A stretch of DNA of 64,000 bases from Peribacillus alkalitolerans (GCF_010882125.1 NZ_JAAGVZ010000003.1:124001-188000), one strand, 5' to 3'; shown: positions 16,838 to 24,872, counted from the first letter of the stretch. A program made the numbers and translations. The notes: a model not told the origin generated them from the sequence alone.

Positions 16838-17740
16838 TTGGTTTGGCAAATCACAAAAAGTTTGCTTGTTTTTCTATTGATTTTAACGGGATTTATTCTG
16901 TTATTATTACTCCCCCGAGAAAAAGAAGTGATCGTATTTTCTGCACATCATATTGAAACAAGATATCCATTTAGTTTTGCATTATATAAGGATAGAATTG
17001 ATGGGTTTATAGATTATTTTCAAACGGAAAAAGGGTTCGGAACTGTAGAAAGAACAGGAGTACCCATTAAAGATGAGGTAAAAGAAATGCTTGGGAGAAG
17101 TATGAAAATTGTAATTCCGGCCTTCATACTAAGTGTCTCACTAGGAATGCTGTTTGGGGTAATAAGGTTTTATCACCGAAGTAGAAAACGAGGAAAAATA
17201 CAAGCCGCCCTTTCGTGGATTTTTTCATCCATCCCCGATTTTTTTCTTTATATAGCGATTCAATACATGTTTATTAAGTTAATAAGTTTAGGATTCCCCC
17301 ATTTCAATTTATACGGGAGCGATCATTGGTATAGCTTTATTTTGCCATTATTTGCAGTTAGCTTATTTCCCTTCATACATATGTCCAATTTCACTACCGC
17401 GGCTTTGGAAAATGAAATGGGACAAGAATATTTACGTACTGCTTATGCAAAAGGATTAGGGACATCTAAAGCACTCGTCCATATGCTTTGGAATTGTTGG
17501 TCCACTTTACTTAATCAAACTCAATTAGTGATGCTATACATATTATCCAGCTTACCGATTATCGAAAAATTGTCTGGGTATAACGGAGCAGGATACCAGT
17601 TACTGCAAAGCATCCTAGAAAATGAAGAAGCAAGGGCACTTGCTTATATGCTTCCATTCTTAGGATTCATGTTTACGGCCATAGTCCTGGCACAAGTTCT
17701 AAAAAATGTTTTAGTTCCTAAGGAAGCGAGGGGTATTTAA
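16838..17740 (+). CDS. ABC transporter permease, OppB/DppB type
   Basis: 300-residue inner-membrane permease of the binding-protein-dependent transport family. After one N-terminal helix and an extracytoplasmic stretch of about 65 residues, five helices follow (from about residue 85). The cytoplasmic EAA loop that docks the ATPase is present as YLRTAYAKGLGTSKALVHML at about residue 196-215. The start is TTG at 16838, 7 bases after GGGGG. It overlaps its partner by one base (TAATG). No binding protein or ATPase gene is adjacent, so it must either borrow one or act with genes elsewhere. Confidence 0.88.
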   Translation: MVWQITKSLLVFLLILTGFILLLLLPREKEVIVFSAHHIETRYPFSFALYKDRIDGFIDYFQTEKGFGTVERTGVPIKDEVKEMLGRSMKIVIPAFILSVSLGMLFGVIRFYHRSRKRGKIQAALSWIFSSIPDFFLYIAIQYMFIKLISLGFPHFNLYGSDHWYSFILPLFAVSLFPFIHMSNFTTAALENEMGQEYLRTAYAKGLGTSKALVHMLWNCWSTLLNQTQLVMLYILSSLPIIEKLSGYNGAGYQLLQSILENEEARALAYMLPFLGFMFTAIVLAQVLKNVLVPKEARGI

Positions 17741-18657
17741 TGAAAATCCTCAATCACATAAGGACAAATCCCCTATTATGGCTAGGGTTGATCATGTTGA
17801 TAGCTTTGGTATACATGACGTTTTTCGGAAAATATTTGCCTCAGGTCGATCAAAAGTTACATACGATTTTATATGTTATGGATGAAAATAAAAAACCAGT
17901 CATCCCTCCTTATCCCCCTTCCGAGGAGCACCTATTAGGAACAGACAATACAGGCAGGGATTTGCTGAGTTTACTCGTCCTGGGGGCGAAAGAAACACTT
18001 GGAATCATCGCTCTAATCACTCTCATTCGTTACCTGATAGCCATACCACTCGCCTTTTTTGCACATAAGAATATATTAGGCTCACGTATTATCCTTCATT
18101 GGCTAAACGGATTTCTTTCCTATATCCCTACCATTGTTGTTGTGATTTTACTTGTAACCCTACCACCCATTCTTACAACAGAAATAAGGCCAGTATATAT
18201 TCTGCTCATTATCGCCTTCGTGGAGATCGGAAGAGCAGCCGACATGATAAAATTGGAATTCGATGAGCTGTCTTCTAAGGAATTTATCAAGGCAGGAATT
18301 GCATGTGGGGCTTCTCCTCTCACCATGTTCAAGACCTACTATCTCCCTTTCCTATACGGAAAAATTGCCGTCTATATGATCTCCGATCTTGGACGGGTTC
18401 TTTTCCTATTAGGGCAGCTTGGATTTATAGGAATCTTCATTTCTCAAGAACTTGTTCAACAAGAAAATGGTTTATCCAAACTAGTCAATAATTCCATCTC
18501 TTGGCCAGCTATGTTCATTGATGCCTTTAATGATGTTCGAGGACCAATCTGGATTCCATTCTTCGCTGCACTAGCAATGACGTATACTATTTTCACATTC
18601 AATCTACTAGCACAAGGTTTGCAGAATTTGTTAAAGAAGAAGGTACGATATATTTAG
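17740..18657 (+). CDS. ABC transporter permease, OppC/DppC type
   Basis: 305-residue partner permease. It has the OppC_N-like first helix, the typical LLGTDNTGRDLLSLLVLGA sequence (GTDxxGRD is the family signature at about residue 66-73), and an EAA loop near 185-205 (SSKEFIKAGIACGASPLTMF). It starts at the last base of the previous stop codon, so the two permeases are translationally coupled and should form a heterodimer. The strong terminator at 18811-18847 follows. The transported solute, probably peptide or metal chelate by family, is not predictable. Confidence 0.88.
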   Translation: MKILNHIRTNPLLWLGLIMLIALVYMTFFGKYLPQVDQKLHTILYVMDENKKPVIPPYPPSEEHLLGTDNTGRDLLSLLVLGAKETLGIIALITLIRYLIAIPLAFFAHKNILGSRIILHWLNGFLSYIPTIVVVILLVTLPPILTTEIRPVYILLIIAFVEIGRAADMIKLEFDELSSKEFIKAGIACGASPLTMFKTYYLPFLYGKIAVYMISDLGRVLFLLGQLGFIGIFISQELVQQENGLSKLVNNSISWPAMFIDAFNDVRGPIWIPFFAALAMTYTIFTFNLLAQGLQNLLKKKVRYI

Positions 18658-18810
18658 TATAATGAATCACCTCTTCGGGTTCCTAATATGAATTGTTTTT
18701 GAGGAAAAAGGAAAAAAACCGAAAATTTTCCTTTATCGAATTTTCGACATTGAGTAAGGATACCTTAGTATTAAAAGAGTAATCCAATTAATAATTTCTC
18801 AACCTTTCCA

Positions 18811-18847
18811 AAGTAAAAGGGCCATCTTCATGGCCCTTTTACTTTTT
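18811..18847. terminator. Strong terminator (bidirectional)
   Basis: AAGTAAAAGGGCCAT (18811-18825) pairs perfectly with ATGGCCCTTTTACTT (18830-18844) over a CTTC loop, followed by TTTT. It serves the permease operon and also the converging VOC gene remnant. Confidence 0.92.
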
Positions 18848-18855
18848 TATGCTGT

Positions 18856-19208
18856 TTAACACTTGCAAATCATTAAATGATTACCGTCAGGATCTTTGAA
18901 ATTAAAATAGTGATGATGTTCGATTTCAGTAACCAACTCTACCCTCTTTTCCACCATAAACTTATATGCATCTTCAATATTCTCTGTATTGAAATGAAAT
19001 AATGGTGTTTTAATAATATTTTCTTCTGAAAAAATCTTACTATCTAATACAATCCCCGTTCCTTTCATTGGAATGATATAAAGATGACCGAAATGTATTT
19101 CTCCATTTGTTTGGATTCCTAAAATGTCACAATACCAATCTCGTGCTAGTTCTATGTTGCTTACTGGAATAAAGATCGTTCCGATTTGATTTAAAATAGG
19201 CTATTCAA
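18856..19208 (-). pseudogene. VOC (glyoxalase-like) protein gene, frameshifted near its start
   Basis: From about 19197 down to 18856 an open minus-strand frame encodes a complete vicinal-oxygen-chelate domain: IGTIFIPVSNIELARDWYCD at the start, HFGHLYIIP in the middle and HHYFNFKDPDGNHLMIC at the end (the last contains the usual metal-ligand neighbourhood). No start codon exists in that frame, and a TAG lies just upstream. GGAGGTG (19214-19220) followed by TTG at 19206-19208 is in another frame that would join if one T were added to the TTTT run at about 19193-19196. A one-base deletion therefore probably inactivated it. A very short product from an internal ATG (19068) would lack the first half. 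Confidence 0.7.
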
Positions 19209-19280
19209 AACTGCACCTCCCATAGTAAATTATCCTTAAGCTAAAATAATTTCGAAATCGTTCGTAGAAAGGAAACATTT

Positions 19281-19664
19281 ATGATTTTAAGTAAAGATTT
19301 ATTTATTAAATTTATGAAATACAGTTTTGTAGGCTGTATAAGTACACTAATATATTTTCTTTCAGTGTTTATTTTGGTAGAGCTTTTTGATATCGATCCA
19401 TTATCTGGTTCAGCAGTTTCTTTCTTAGTAATGACATTTTTTTCGTTTCTACTAAACAGGAAGTTTACATTTGAAAGCGATTTTTCTCACAAACAATTAC
19501 TACGATTTGTCATTGTTTCTTCTATCGGCTTCATATTAAATTATGGAATTATGTATACTGTTGTACAAGTTCTTTCTTTTCATTATTCTTTTGGAGAATT
19601 GGTAACTATTATAATAATTCCATTGGTAAACTTCGCTTTAAATAACTTTTGGACATTCAAATAA
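19281..19664 (+). CDS. GtrA-like membrane protein
   Basis: 127-residue protein with four membrane helices, the GtrA/DPMS-associated fold proposed to flip or help move polyprenyl-linked sugars in surface polysaccharide or teichoic acid glycosylation. Typical marks are FMKYSFVGCISTLIYF at the start, the FLLNRKFTF segment after helix 2 and the FALNNFWTFK tail. The ATG at 19281 is preceded by AAAGGAAA. It stands alone; no glycosyltransferase gene is nearby, which is common for this family. Confidence 0.9.
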   Translation: MILSKDLFIKFMKYSFVGCISTLIYFLSVFILVELFDIDPLSGSAVSFLVMTFFSFLLNRKFTFESDFSHKQLLRFVIVSSIGFILNYGIMYTVVQVLSFHYSFGELVTIIIIPLVNFALNNFWTFK

Positions 19665-19943
19665 AACAGAATATTTTATATTAAGGTACTTTGATTCATT
19701 TTTATCATAGAAACCAAGCAATACCTTTTCCCCAATAGTTTTATGCAACTCGAATGCATAATTCAGAATAACTATTTAATTCACTTAACATCACCATAAA
19801 ACCCCAATTTTTTTTGATAAATTGCTAAGTAAATGCTAAAACACCAACTGCCCCCTTAATTTACTGAAAAACTGTACCTTCTTCCCCCTCTTTTAAAATG
19901 GTATATTTCCAATGTAATCCAAAATGAAAGGGGCTTTTTTAAC

Positions 19944-20135
19944 ATGGCTTTAGAGATGAGAAAAAAATGTGAACGCTGTGATTCCTCAATCGGTGAAAAT
20001 ACACTTGCTTATATATGTGTTCATGAATGTACTTTTTGCGCACCCTGCACGGAAGAAATGCATAACATTTGCCCAAATTGTGGAGGAGAACTGGTTAGAA
20101 GACCACTGAGGCCTCAAAATGTTTGTTCACTATGA
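19944..20135 (+). CDS. DUF1272 zinc-binding small protein
   Basis: 63-residue protein with nine cysteines arranged as CxxC pairs (CERC, CAPC, CPNC) plus HxC, typical of the DUF1272 family (MRKKCERCDSSI start, CPNCGGELVRRP end). These can hold two zinc ions in a treble-clef or rubredoxin-like fold. The function is unknown. The site AAAGGGG lies about 12 bases before ATG. The terminator at 20165-20190 follows. Confidence 0.88.
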   Translation: MALEMRKKCERCDSSIGENTLAYICVHECTFCAPCTEEMHNICPNCGGELVRRPLRPQNVCSL

Positions 20136-20164
20136 TTTAATCAAATTTACTTACCAAATGAAAA

Positions 20165-20190
20165 AAGCCAACATCATTTGATGTTGGCTT
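20165..20190. terminator. Bidirectional terminator
   Basis: AAGCCAACATCA (20165-20176) and TGATGTTGGCTT (20179-20190) form a perfect 12-bp stem with a two-base gap; A-run on the left serves the YitT gene on the minus strand. Confidence 0.85.
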
Positions 20191-20197
20191 GAATCAA

Positions 20198-21082
20198 TTA
20201 ATGGATATTTTTCTTTTTAAATCTTCCACCACGAACTTCTGAAATATCGGCAATTGCCAAAAATGCTGACGGGTCGATTCCTTCAACAATTGTCGTTAGC
20301 TTTGACTCTTCAAGTCTAGTGATAATACAAAAAATAACCTTCTTGTTGTCGCCTGTATAAGCACCCTCACCGTGCAAATACGTTACACCACGACCTAAGC
20401 GATTATTGATTGCATCACCAATTTCATTCGCTTCTTCACTTATGATCCAAACGGATTTTGATTCTTCCATCCCTGTAATGACAATGTCAATGGCTTTTGC
20501 TGCAACAACGTAAGCTAAAATTGAATACATAGCTCTGTCCCATGTATACACGAATCCTGCTGAACCAAGTATAAACAAATTAATGAACATAACGATTTCA
20601 CCAACTGAAAATGGCACTTTTTTACTTATTACTATAGATAGTATTTCTGTACCATCCAATGCCCCACCGTTCCGAATCACTAGCCCTACTCCAACACCCA
20701 ATAAGATTCCACCAAAAAGTGTGGCAAGTAGAATATCCTCTGTAAACGGTGGAATTGGATGAAAATATGTAGCAAAAATAGAAAGCATGATGATCCCATA
20801 GATTGTAGAAATAGCAAATGTTTTTCCAAATTGTTTATAACCAAGATATACAAATGGTAAATTTAACAGGAAAAGAAAGATCCCTAATTTTGCCCCGGTA
20901 ATATGGGAGAGCATAATCGAAACACCGGTGACTCCACCATCAATGACTTGGTTTGGTATTAAAAAGATTTCCAATCCAGTTGCCATAAACAATGCACCAA
21001 TGGTAATTAAAATAACGCGTTGAATTATTTTCGCTTTTGATAACTTCTTGTGTTGCCTTTTTTGTCCCAAGACTTCTTCCAA
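20198..21082 (-). CDS. YitT family membrane protein (DUF161/DUF2179)
   Basis: About 294 residues: five to six membrane helices (residues about 20-190) followed by a cytoplasmic DUF2179 domain (GRGVTYLHGEGAYTGDNKKVIFCIITRLE). Family members are inner-membrane proteins of uncertain function, several linked to stress or transport. Signature blocks are GLEIFLIPNQVIDGGVTGVS and the NGGALDGTEILSI motif. I favour the TTG start at 21082, 8 bases after AAGGTG; the frame also offers GTG at 21091, which is inside the site. It is monocistronic, sharing its terminator with the DUF1272 gene. Confidence 0.9.
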   Translation of the reverse strand: MEEVLGQKRQHKKLSKAKIIQRVILITIGALFMATGLEIFLIPNQVIDGGVTGVSIMLSHITGAKLGIFLFLLNLPFVYLGYKQFGKTFAISTIYGIIMLSIFATYFHPIPPFTEDILLATLFGGILLGVGVGLVIRNGGALDGTEILSIVISKKVPFSVGEIVMFINLFILGSAGFVYTWDRAMYSILAYVVAAKAIDIVITGMEESKSVWIISEEANEIGDAINNRLGRGVTYLHGEGAYTGDNKKVIFCIITRLEESKLTTIVEGIDPSAFLAIADISEVRGGRFKKKNIH

Positions 21083-21278
21083 AAATATCACACCTTTTAC
21101 TATTCTTTTATCTCTATTATATACTAATACCGCATTAGAGTAGTAAAGATAGGTAGTCTCAAATAAAAGCTCTTACCTAAGACATTACATTCCCTCCTAA
21201 ATTTGGGGTAGTTCCTATTCTGATTAGCAAATGATAAAATAATTATGATTCCCTATAGACCTGTAAGAGGCTTATACA

Positions 21279-21508
21279 TTGAATCTAATAAGGGTAGTCT
21301 TAGCCATTTTCATAATTTCATTATCGAGCTATAGTTTAATAACAAAAATTTTTGATGGAACACCATATATGATGTTTTTCTTAGGTGCGTTTATGTTGGT
21401 TATTGGTCTATCAGAATTCAAAAATGATCATAAAAGAGTGGTGTCATGAGTCTAATAGTGGCGCTACATATTTATTATGCGTCATTCCAAGGCTTCTATT
21501 TAAGGTAA
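21279..21508 (+). pseudogene. DUF3953-like small membrane protein gene, split by a frameshift
   Basis: A first frame from TTG 21279 (AAGAGG at 21265-21270) encodes 56 residues with two hydrophobic segments (VVLAIFIISLSSYSLI and MMFFLGAFMLVIGLSEF) and stops at TGA 21447-21449. A second frame beginning at ATG 21446 continues with SLIVALHIYYASFQGFYLR to TAA 21508. Together they give the length (about 76 residues) and helix-helix-linker-helix order of small DUF3953-type proteins, so a single-base deletion near 21440-21446 is likely. The two frames overlap as ATGA, so coupled translation of two parts cannot be excluded. Confidence 0.6.
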
Positions 21509-21587
21509 TTTCCCCACATTGTTGCATCAGTATAATCTTGTCATATATGGTATTGTAATAAAGAGAATTTTTTTAGGAAGTGAAAGA

Positions 21588-21794
21588 ATGAAACGATTAC
21601 CTGTAGTTATATTGGTCATGATAGTAGTAGCTATATTAGCAACTTGGTTACTGAACAGAGATTTTTCAGAAATCCCTGTCCTAACAAGAGCTCTAATAAT
21701 TGGAGGAGGAACTCTGATATCTGGCTTCTTTGCCTTTATCATGACGAGACTTGATGAGCAAGATGCGAAAATTCGCCAAAGTCAAAAAAAATAA
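21588..21794 (+). CDS. Small two-helix membrane protein
   Basis: 68 residues from the ATG at 21588, behind AGGAAGTG; the upstream extension of the frame has no site. Two hydrophobic helices (about 5-22 and 34-56) are joined by NRDFSEIPVLTRA, and the tail RLDEQDAKIRQSQKK is charged and probably helical. I do not recognise the family. A second tiny membrane protein gene follows after 33 bases and probably forms a two-gene unit with it. Confidence 0.6.
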   Translation: MKRLPVVILVMIVVAILATWLLNRDFSEIPVLTRALIIGGGTLISGFFAFIMTRLDEQDAKIRQSQKK

Positions 21795-21827
21795 AGATTA
21801 TAAATTCAAATAAAGGAAGTATATTTC

Positions 21828-21971
21828 ATGTTTAATGACATCTTTAATCTAATCCTTGGCTACGGAATTTTGTCTATTTTCTCATTACTAGTGATGTATT
21901 TTTTAAAAAAGAAGTCTGACAAGGAACTGGAAAGCTTAGAAAAAACCCAACAACATTCAGAAAAAGAATAA
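21828..21971 (+). CDS. 47-residue single-helix membrane protein
   Basis: ATG at 21828 with AAAGGAAG upstream. The protein has one hydrophobic helix (about 6-24, ending FLKKK) and a charged tail rich in Lys, Glu and Gln. It is too small to classify. It lies 33 bases downstream of another small membrane protein gene and 10 bases ahead of a strong terminator, which supports a real transcription unit. Confidence 0.6.
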   Translation: MFNDIFNLILGYGILSIFSLLVMYFLKKKSDKELESLEKTQQHSEKE

Positions 21972-21981
21972 AAAACATATA

Positions 21982-22021
21982 AAAACGGATGACTCCATTT
22001 GTATATAGAGTCATCCGTTTT
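21982..22021. terminator. Bidirectional terminator
   Basis: AAAACGGATGACTC (21982-21995) pairs perfectly with GAGTCATCCGTTTT (22008-22021), followed by TT. It also closes the PTS/licH/chbG-like operon on the minus strand, whose last stop is at 22022. Confidence 0.9.
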
Positions 22022-22723
22022 TTATAGTAAGACTAGATTTGAAGGTAGTTTGGTATTGGTCAAAATATTTAACTCTCGTACGCGAGGTAAATTATATGAG
22101 GAACCCGTTAATAACCGATGATCGATATAAGCTGGATGACACATCACTTCAACAATTCCTCCTAACTCAACATTCAGAGACAATTGATCAAAATAATCGT
22201 ATTTTGCACCTTCCCCATAAAAATCAAAGAAGCTTATGTCTGATAATGCCTCGACCCCCTCAATGGGTTCAGACCCGTTTGCCCGAACTTTGAGATTGTA
22301 TTTGTAGGCTAGTCTTTGAACAACGGGTAATAGCACTTTTCTTGTATGAACATGATGATGGCTATCAAAATGGGACGGTTGTAGCCCAGTACGAATAAAG
22401 CGATCAATTTGAGCGCTCCATTCTTTTTCCACTTCCTCTAAAGAAACGGTCTCATCCAATATCGATTGGGATTTAAAATTACCATGCTCATCAATAAGAG
22501 ATGGAACGTTATCCGACAGTGGTTTTCCACAAGTCAAAACCAAATGGATCCCTACTTTTAACCGTGGATGCAGTTTGGCAAGTTCAACTGCATGATCGAC
22601 TGCATCCATATTCATCATCATCGTAGTAGAATTTACAATTCCATTGACATGACTGTCTATTATTCCATGATTCACTCCACGAGAGAATCCAAAGTCATCT
22701 GCGTTAACAATTAATTTGATCAT
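22022..22723 (-). CDS. ChbG/YdjC-type carbohydrate deacetylase
   Basis: 233-residue YdjC-fold enzyme that removes N-acetyl groups from diacetylchitobiose-like sugars in characterised members. Metal and catalytic signatures are VNADDFGFS (the Asp pair), the first metal His in GIHLVL and HFDSHHHVH at about residue 118-126. The ATG at 22723 is preceded by GGAGG (22729-22733). It is the last gene of a phospho-beta-glucosidase PTS operon, the same association as chbG in enteric chitobiose operons. It may let the operon use an acetylated disaccharide. Confidence 0.88.
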   Translation of the reverse strand: MIKLIVNADDFGFSRGVNHGIIDSHVNGIVNSTTMMMNMDAVDHAVELAKLHPRLKVGIHLVLTCGKPLSDNVPSLIDEHGNFKSQSILDETVSLEEVEKEWSAQIDRFIRTGLQPSHFDSHHHVHTRKVLLPVVQRLAYKYNLKVRANGSEPIEGVEALSDISFFDFYGEGAKYDYFDQLSLNVELGGIVEVMCHPAYIDHRLLTGSSYNLPRVRELNILTNTKLPSNLVLL

Positions 22724-22760
22724 TGCATCCTCCACTAACACATTCAATTCTAATAAAGAT

Positions 22761-22784
22761 CTGACCCCACATATGAGGGGTCAG
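22761..22784 (-). terminator. Intercistronic hairpin upstream of the deacetylase gene
   Basis: CTGACCCC (22761-22768) and GGGGTCAG (22777-22784) form a perfect 8-bp stem with an ATAT-containing loop. In the operon's direction it is followed only by ATCTTTATT, so it may act as a weak attenuator or an RNA stabiliser between licH and the deacetylase gene. Confidence 0.55.
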
Positions 22785-22804
22785 AATAATGAGCCAAAAT
22801 GCTA

Positions 22805-22915
22805 ATTGGTAATATAGGATATGGATTTGGTAATATGGCCGTCCATTTTGATAATATATGCTACCAATCCGGTAAAATATGAGCCCATTTGGGAATATCC
22901 GCCCGTTTGGGAACC
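22805..22915 (-). repeat. Degenerate tandem array, 20-21 bp period (array A)
   Basis: Five full units and a partial one share the core ATATTACCAAAT on the minus strand, with variable 8-9 base linkers: units begin at 22805, 22825, 22845, 22866, 22887 (18 bases) and 22905. It occupies the gap between licH and the deacetylase gene inside the operon. The core equals that of array B with a C/T change. The open frame through it (22704-23000) is a spurious repeat translation. Confidence 0.7.
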
Positions 22916-22950
22916 AATTATTCGAAGTTAAACAATGGTTAGACTTTCTA

Positions 22951-24273
22951 TCAATATGCAAACTGTGGCAAATAATCCCTATGCGCTTCAAGCATTTCAT
23001 CTAGGATTTGCTTCGCCACTTTGTCAGAACCGACTAAGGGGTTAATCGTCATCGCTAAAAGTGCCGTATTATAATCTCCAGTTACAGCAGCATCGATTGT
23101 TACACGTTCAAAAGATTTAATCGATTGAATCAGACCTCTTATCGCTACAGGGAGTTCTCCAACCACAATCGGTTTTGGACCATCCTTTGTGATGATACAG
23201 CTAACCTCAACGGCTGAGTCAGCCGGGATTCCTGCAATCGCTCCATTGTTAATGGTATTAACAGGCTGAATGTCCCTCTTGTCAGTATAAATGGAATGAA
23301 TCAGACGACAGGCTGCATCACTATAGTATGCCCCACCACGCTTTTCAAGCTGCGGAGGCTTAATATCCAAATTAGGGTCTTTATATAATTGGAACAATTC
23401 TTCCTCGAGCTTTTTTACCACTTCAGCACGGGTTCCCCCATTTTCAGCTGCTTTCAGCTCTTCTTCCACCATATCACTCGTTTTATAATAATAATTATGA
23501 TATGGACATGGGAATAGATTCAAGGCTTTCAAGAACCCAGGCTCCCACCCCATCGCATGGATATTCTTCATGGTTACCATATTGGAAGGTTCAGTCAGCA
23601 GGTCTATCAATTTATCCTTCACACTGATGCCATCCACAAATACATCTAGACCATATACCATATGGTTCAATCCAGCAAAATCAATTCGTACTCGACTATG
23701 GTCGACACCTAATAATTGGGCTGCACCCATTTCCATTCCGATTGGAACATTACAAAGACCAACCACTTTATTAATATTTGTGTGGCGCAAAACTGCTTCC
23801 GTAACCATTCCAGCAGGATTTGTAAAGTTAATCAACCATGCATCCGGACAAAGCTCTTCCATTTCACGACAAATTTCAAGTATGACTGGGATCGTCCTTA
23901 ATGCTTTAAAAAGCCCACCAGGTCCATTCGTCTCTTGACCGAGAATTCCATACTTTAATGGGATCCTCTCATCTTTCGCCCTTGCATCAAGTAATCCAAC
24001 GCGGAATTGCGTTGTCACAAAATCCGCGTTCTTTAAAGCCTCTTTACGATTTAATGTAAGATGAACTTTAATTGGTACTCCTGCTTTTTCAATCATTCGT
24101 TTTGCTAAATTACCCACGATTTCCAGCTTCTCTTTTCCTTCTTCCACATCGACAAGCCATATTTCACTAATAGGTAATTCAGCATGACGCTTGATAAATC
24201 CTTCAATCAATTCAGGAGTATAACTGGAACCGCCCCCAATGGTAGCGATTTTGATGCCATCTTTCTTCGCCAT
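22951..24273 (-). CDS. licH: 6-phospho-beta-glucosidase, glycoside hydrolase family 4
   Basis: 440-residue cytoplasmic enzyme cleaving phosphorylated beta-glucosides delivered by the PTS. Family 4 uses NAD and a divalent metal: the Rossmann start IKIATIGGGSSYTPELIEGF, the metal Cys in GLCNVPIGMEMG and the His in GLNHMVYG are all visible. A Thr-Asn-Pro motif (NFTNPAG) also fits. The start ATG is at 24273 after GGGG; an in-frame extension to 24312 overlaps licA and lacks a site. It lies 13 bases after licA, and the gene order IIB-IIC-IIA-GH4 equals Bacillus licBCAH. Confidence 0.93.
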   Translation of the reverse strand: MAKKDGIKIATIGGGSSYTPELIEGFIKRHAELPISEIWLVDVEEGKEKLEIVGNLAKRMIEKAGVPIKVHLTLNRKEALKNADFVTTQFRVGLLDARAKDERIPLKYGILGQETNGPGGLFKALRTIPVILEICREMEELCPDAWLINFTNPAGMVTEAVLRHTNINKVVGLCNVPIGMEMGAAQLLGVDHSRVRIDFAGLNHMVYGLDVFVDGISVKDKLIDLLTEPSNMVTMKNIHAMGWEPGFLKALNLFPCPYHNYYYKTSDMVEEELKAAENGGTRAEVVKKLEEELFQLYKDPNLDIKPPQLEKRGGAYYSDAACRLIHSIYTDKRDIQPVNTINNGAIAGIPADSAVEVSCIITKDGPKPIVVGELPVAIRGLIQSIKSFERVTIDAAVTGDYNTALLAMTINPLVGSDKVAKQILDEMLEAHRDYLPQFAY

Positions 24274-24286
24274 TTTGATTCCCCAT

Positions 24287-24601
24287 TTACGATAACTTTT
24301 GGTATAAATCAATAAACTCTCTCGCCATGTCCTTAACAGTCAAGGCGTTCATTAGGTGATCCTGTGCATGGATAAGAAGGATAGGCAGGTCATAGTGCTC
24401 CCCTGCAGCTTCTCCTTGGATCAATTGTGTTTGAAAACGATGAGCTTGGACAAACTCTTCTTCTGCCAATGATAATTTTTCTTTTGCTTGTTCAAAGTCA
24501 CCTGATTTCGCTTCAATTATGGCTTCCATCGCCAAACTCCTTGCATTGCCACTGTGCAGGATGAGCTGAAAGGAAATTTCGTATAATTTTTCTTTATCCA
24601 T
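24287..24601 (-). CDS. licA: PTS lactose/cellobiose-family EIIA
   Basis: 104-residue EIIA of the lactose/cellobiose PTS class, which passes phosphate from HPr to EIIB. It is an all-helical trimer in known members; the phospho-accepting His is His78 in ILLIHAQDHLM, with the conserved QDH following. ATG at 24601 follows AGGTGG. Unusually, 271 bases separate it from licC, and they contain a miniature element (24666-24849) and a 15-bp hairpin (24622-24654). Confidence 0.93.
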   Translation of the reverse strand: MDKEKLYEISFQLILHSGNARSLAMEAIIEAKSGDFEQAKEKLSLAEEEFVQAHRFQTQLIQGEAAGEHYDLPILLIHAQDHLMNALTVKDMAREFIDLYQKLS

Positions 24602-24621
24602 GTGATAACCACCTAAACTGT

Positions 24622-24654
24622 GACGTAGCTATCAACCTTGTTGATAGCTACGTC
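24622..24654. other. Perfect 15-bp hairpin in the leader of licA
   Basis: GACGTAGCTATCAAC (24622-24636) and its reverse complement (24640-24654) enclose a CTT loop. On the plus strand it is followed by TTTATTTTTTT and would terminate transcription running against the operon. On the operon's strand it lies about 20 bases ahead of the licA ribosome binding site and could stabilise or shape the downstream mRNA. Confidence 0.75.
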
Positions 24655-24665
24655 TTTATTTTTTT

Positions 24666-24849
24666 GGCTCTGTTAAACTTGCCTGTTGATTTCCGTTCCA
24701 GAAGCTTGCTTTCCGGGGGGCGTTCGCCGAGCCTCCTCGTCGCTAGCGCTCCTGCGGGGTCTCGCCTGTAACGCTAATCCCCCAGGAGTCAAGCGTCTTC
24801 CACTCCAATCAACAAAGAGCTAAAAATCAACAATGGACTTAACACAGCC
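24666..24849 (-). mobile_element. Miniature inverted-repeat element, copy 1, between licC and licA
   Basis: 184-bp GC-rich element with terminal inverted repeats GGCTCTGTTAA and GGCTGTGTTAA and a conserved core that recurs at 34297-34425 and 50810-50995. It is bounded on both sides by ATTTTTTT (24658-24665 and 24850-24857), consistent with an 8-bp target duplication. It encodes nothing. It is in opposite orientation to copy 2. Confidence 0.8.
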
Positions 24850-24872
24850 ATTTTTTTAAATCCTAAACAGTA

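Noticed and set aside
22805-22915. CRISPR array
   Set aside because: Units are degenerate, only 18-21 bp long with no unique spacers of constant size, and no cas genes are in the window.
22704-23000. 98-codon minus-strand frame
   Set aside because: It translates array A into a periodic peptide and overlaps both licH and the deacetylase gene in another frame.
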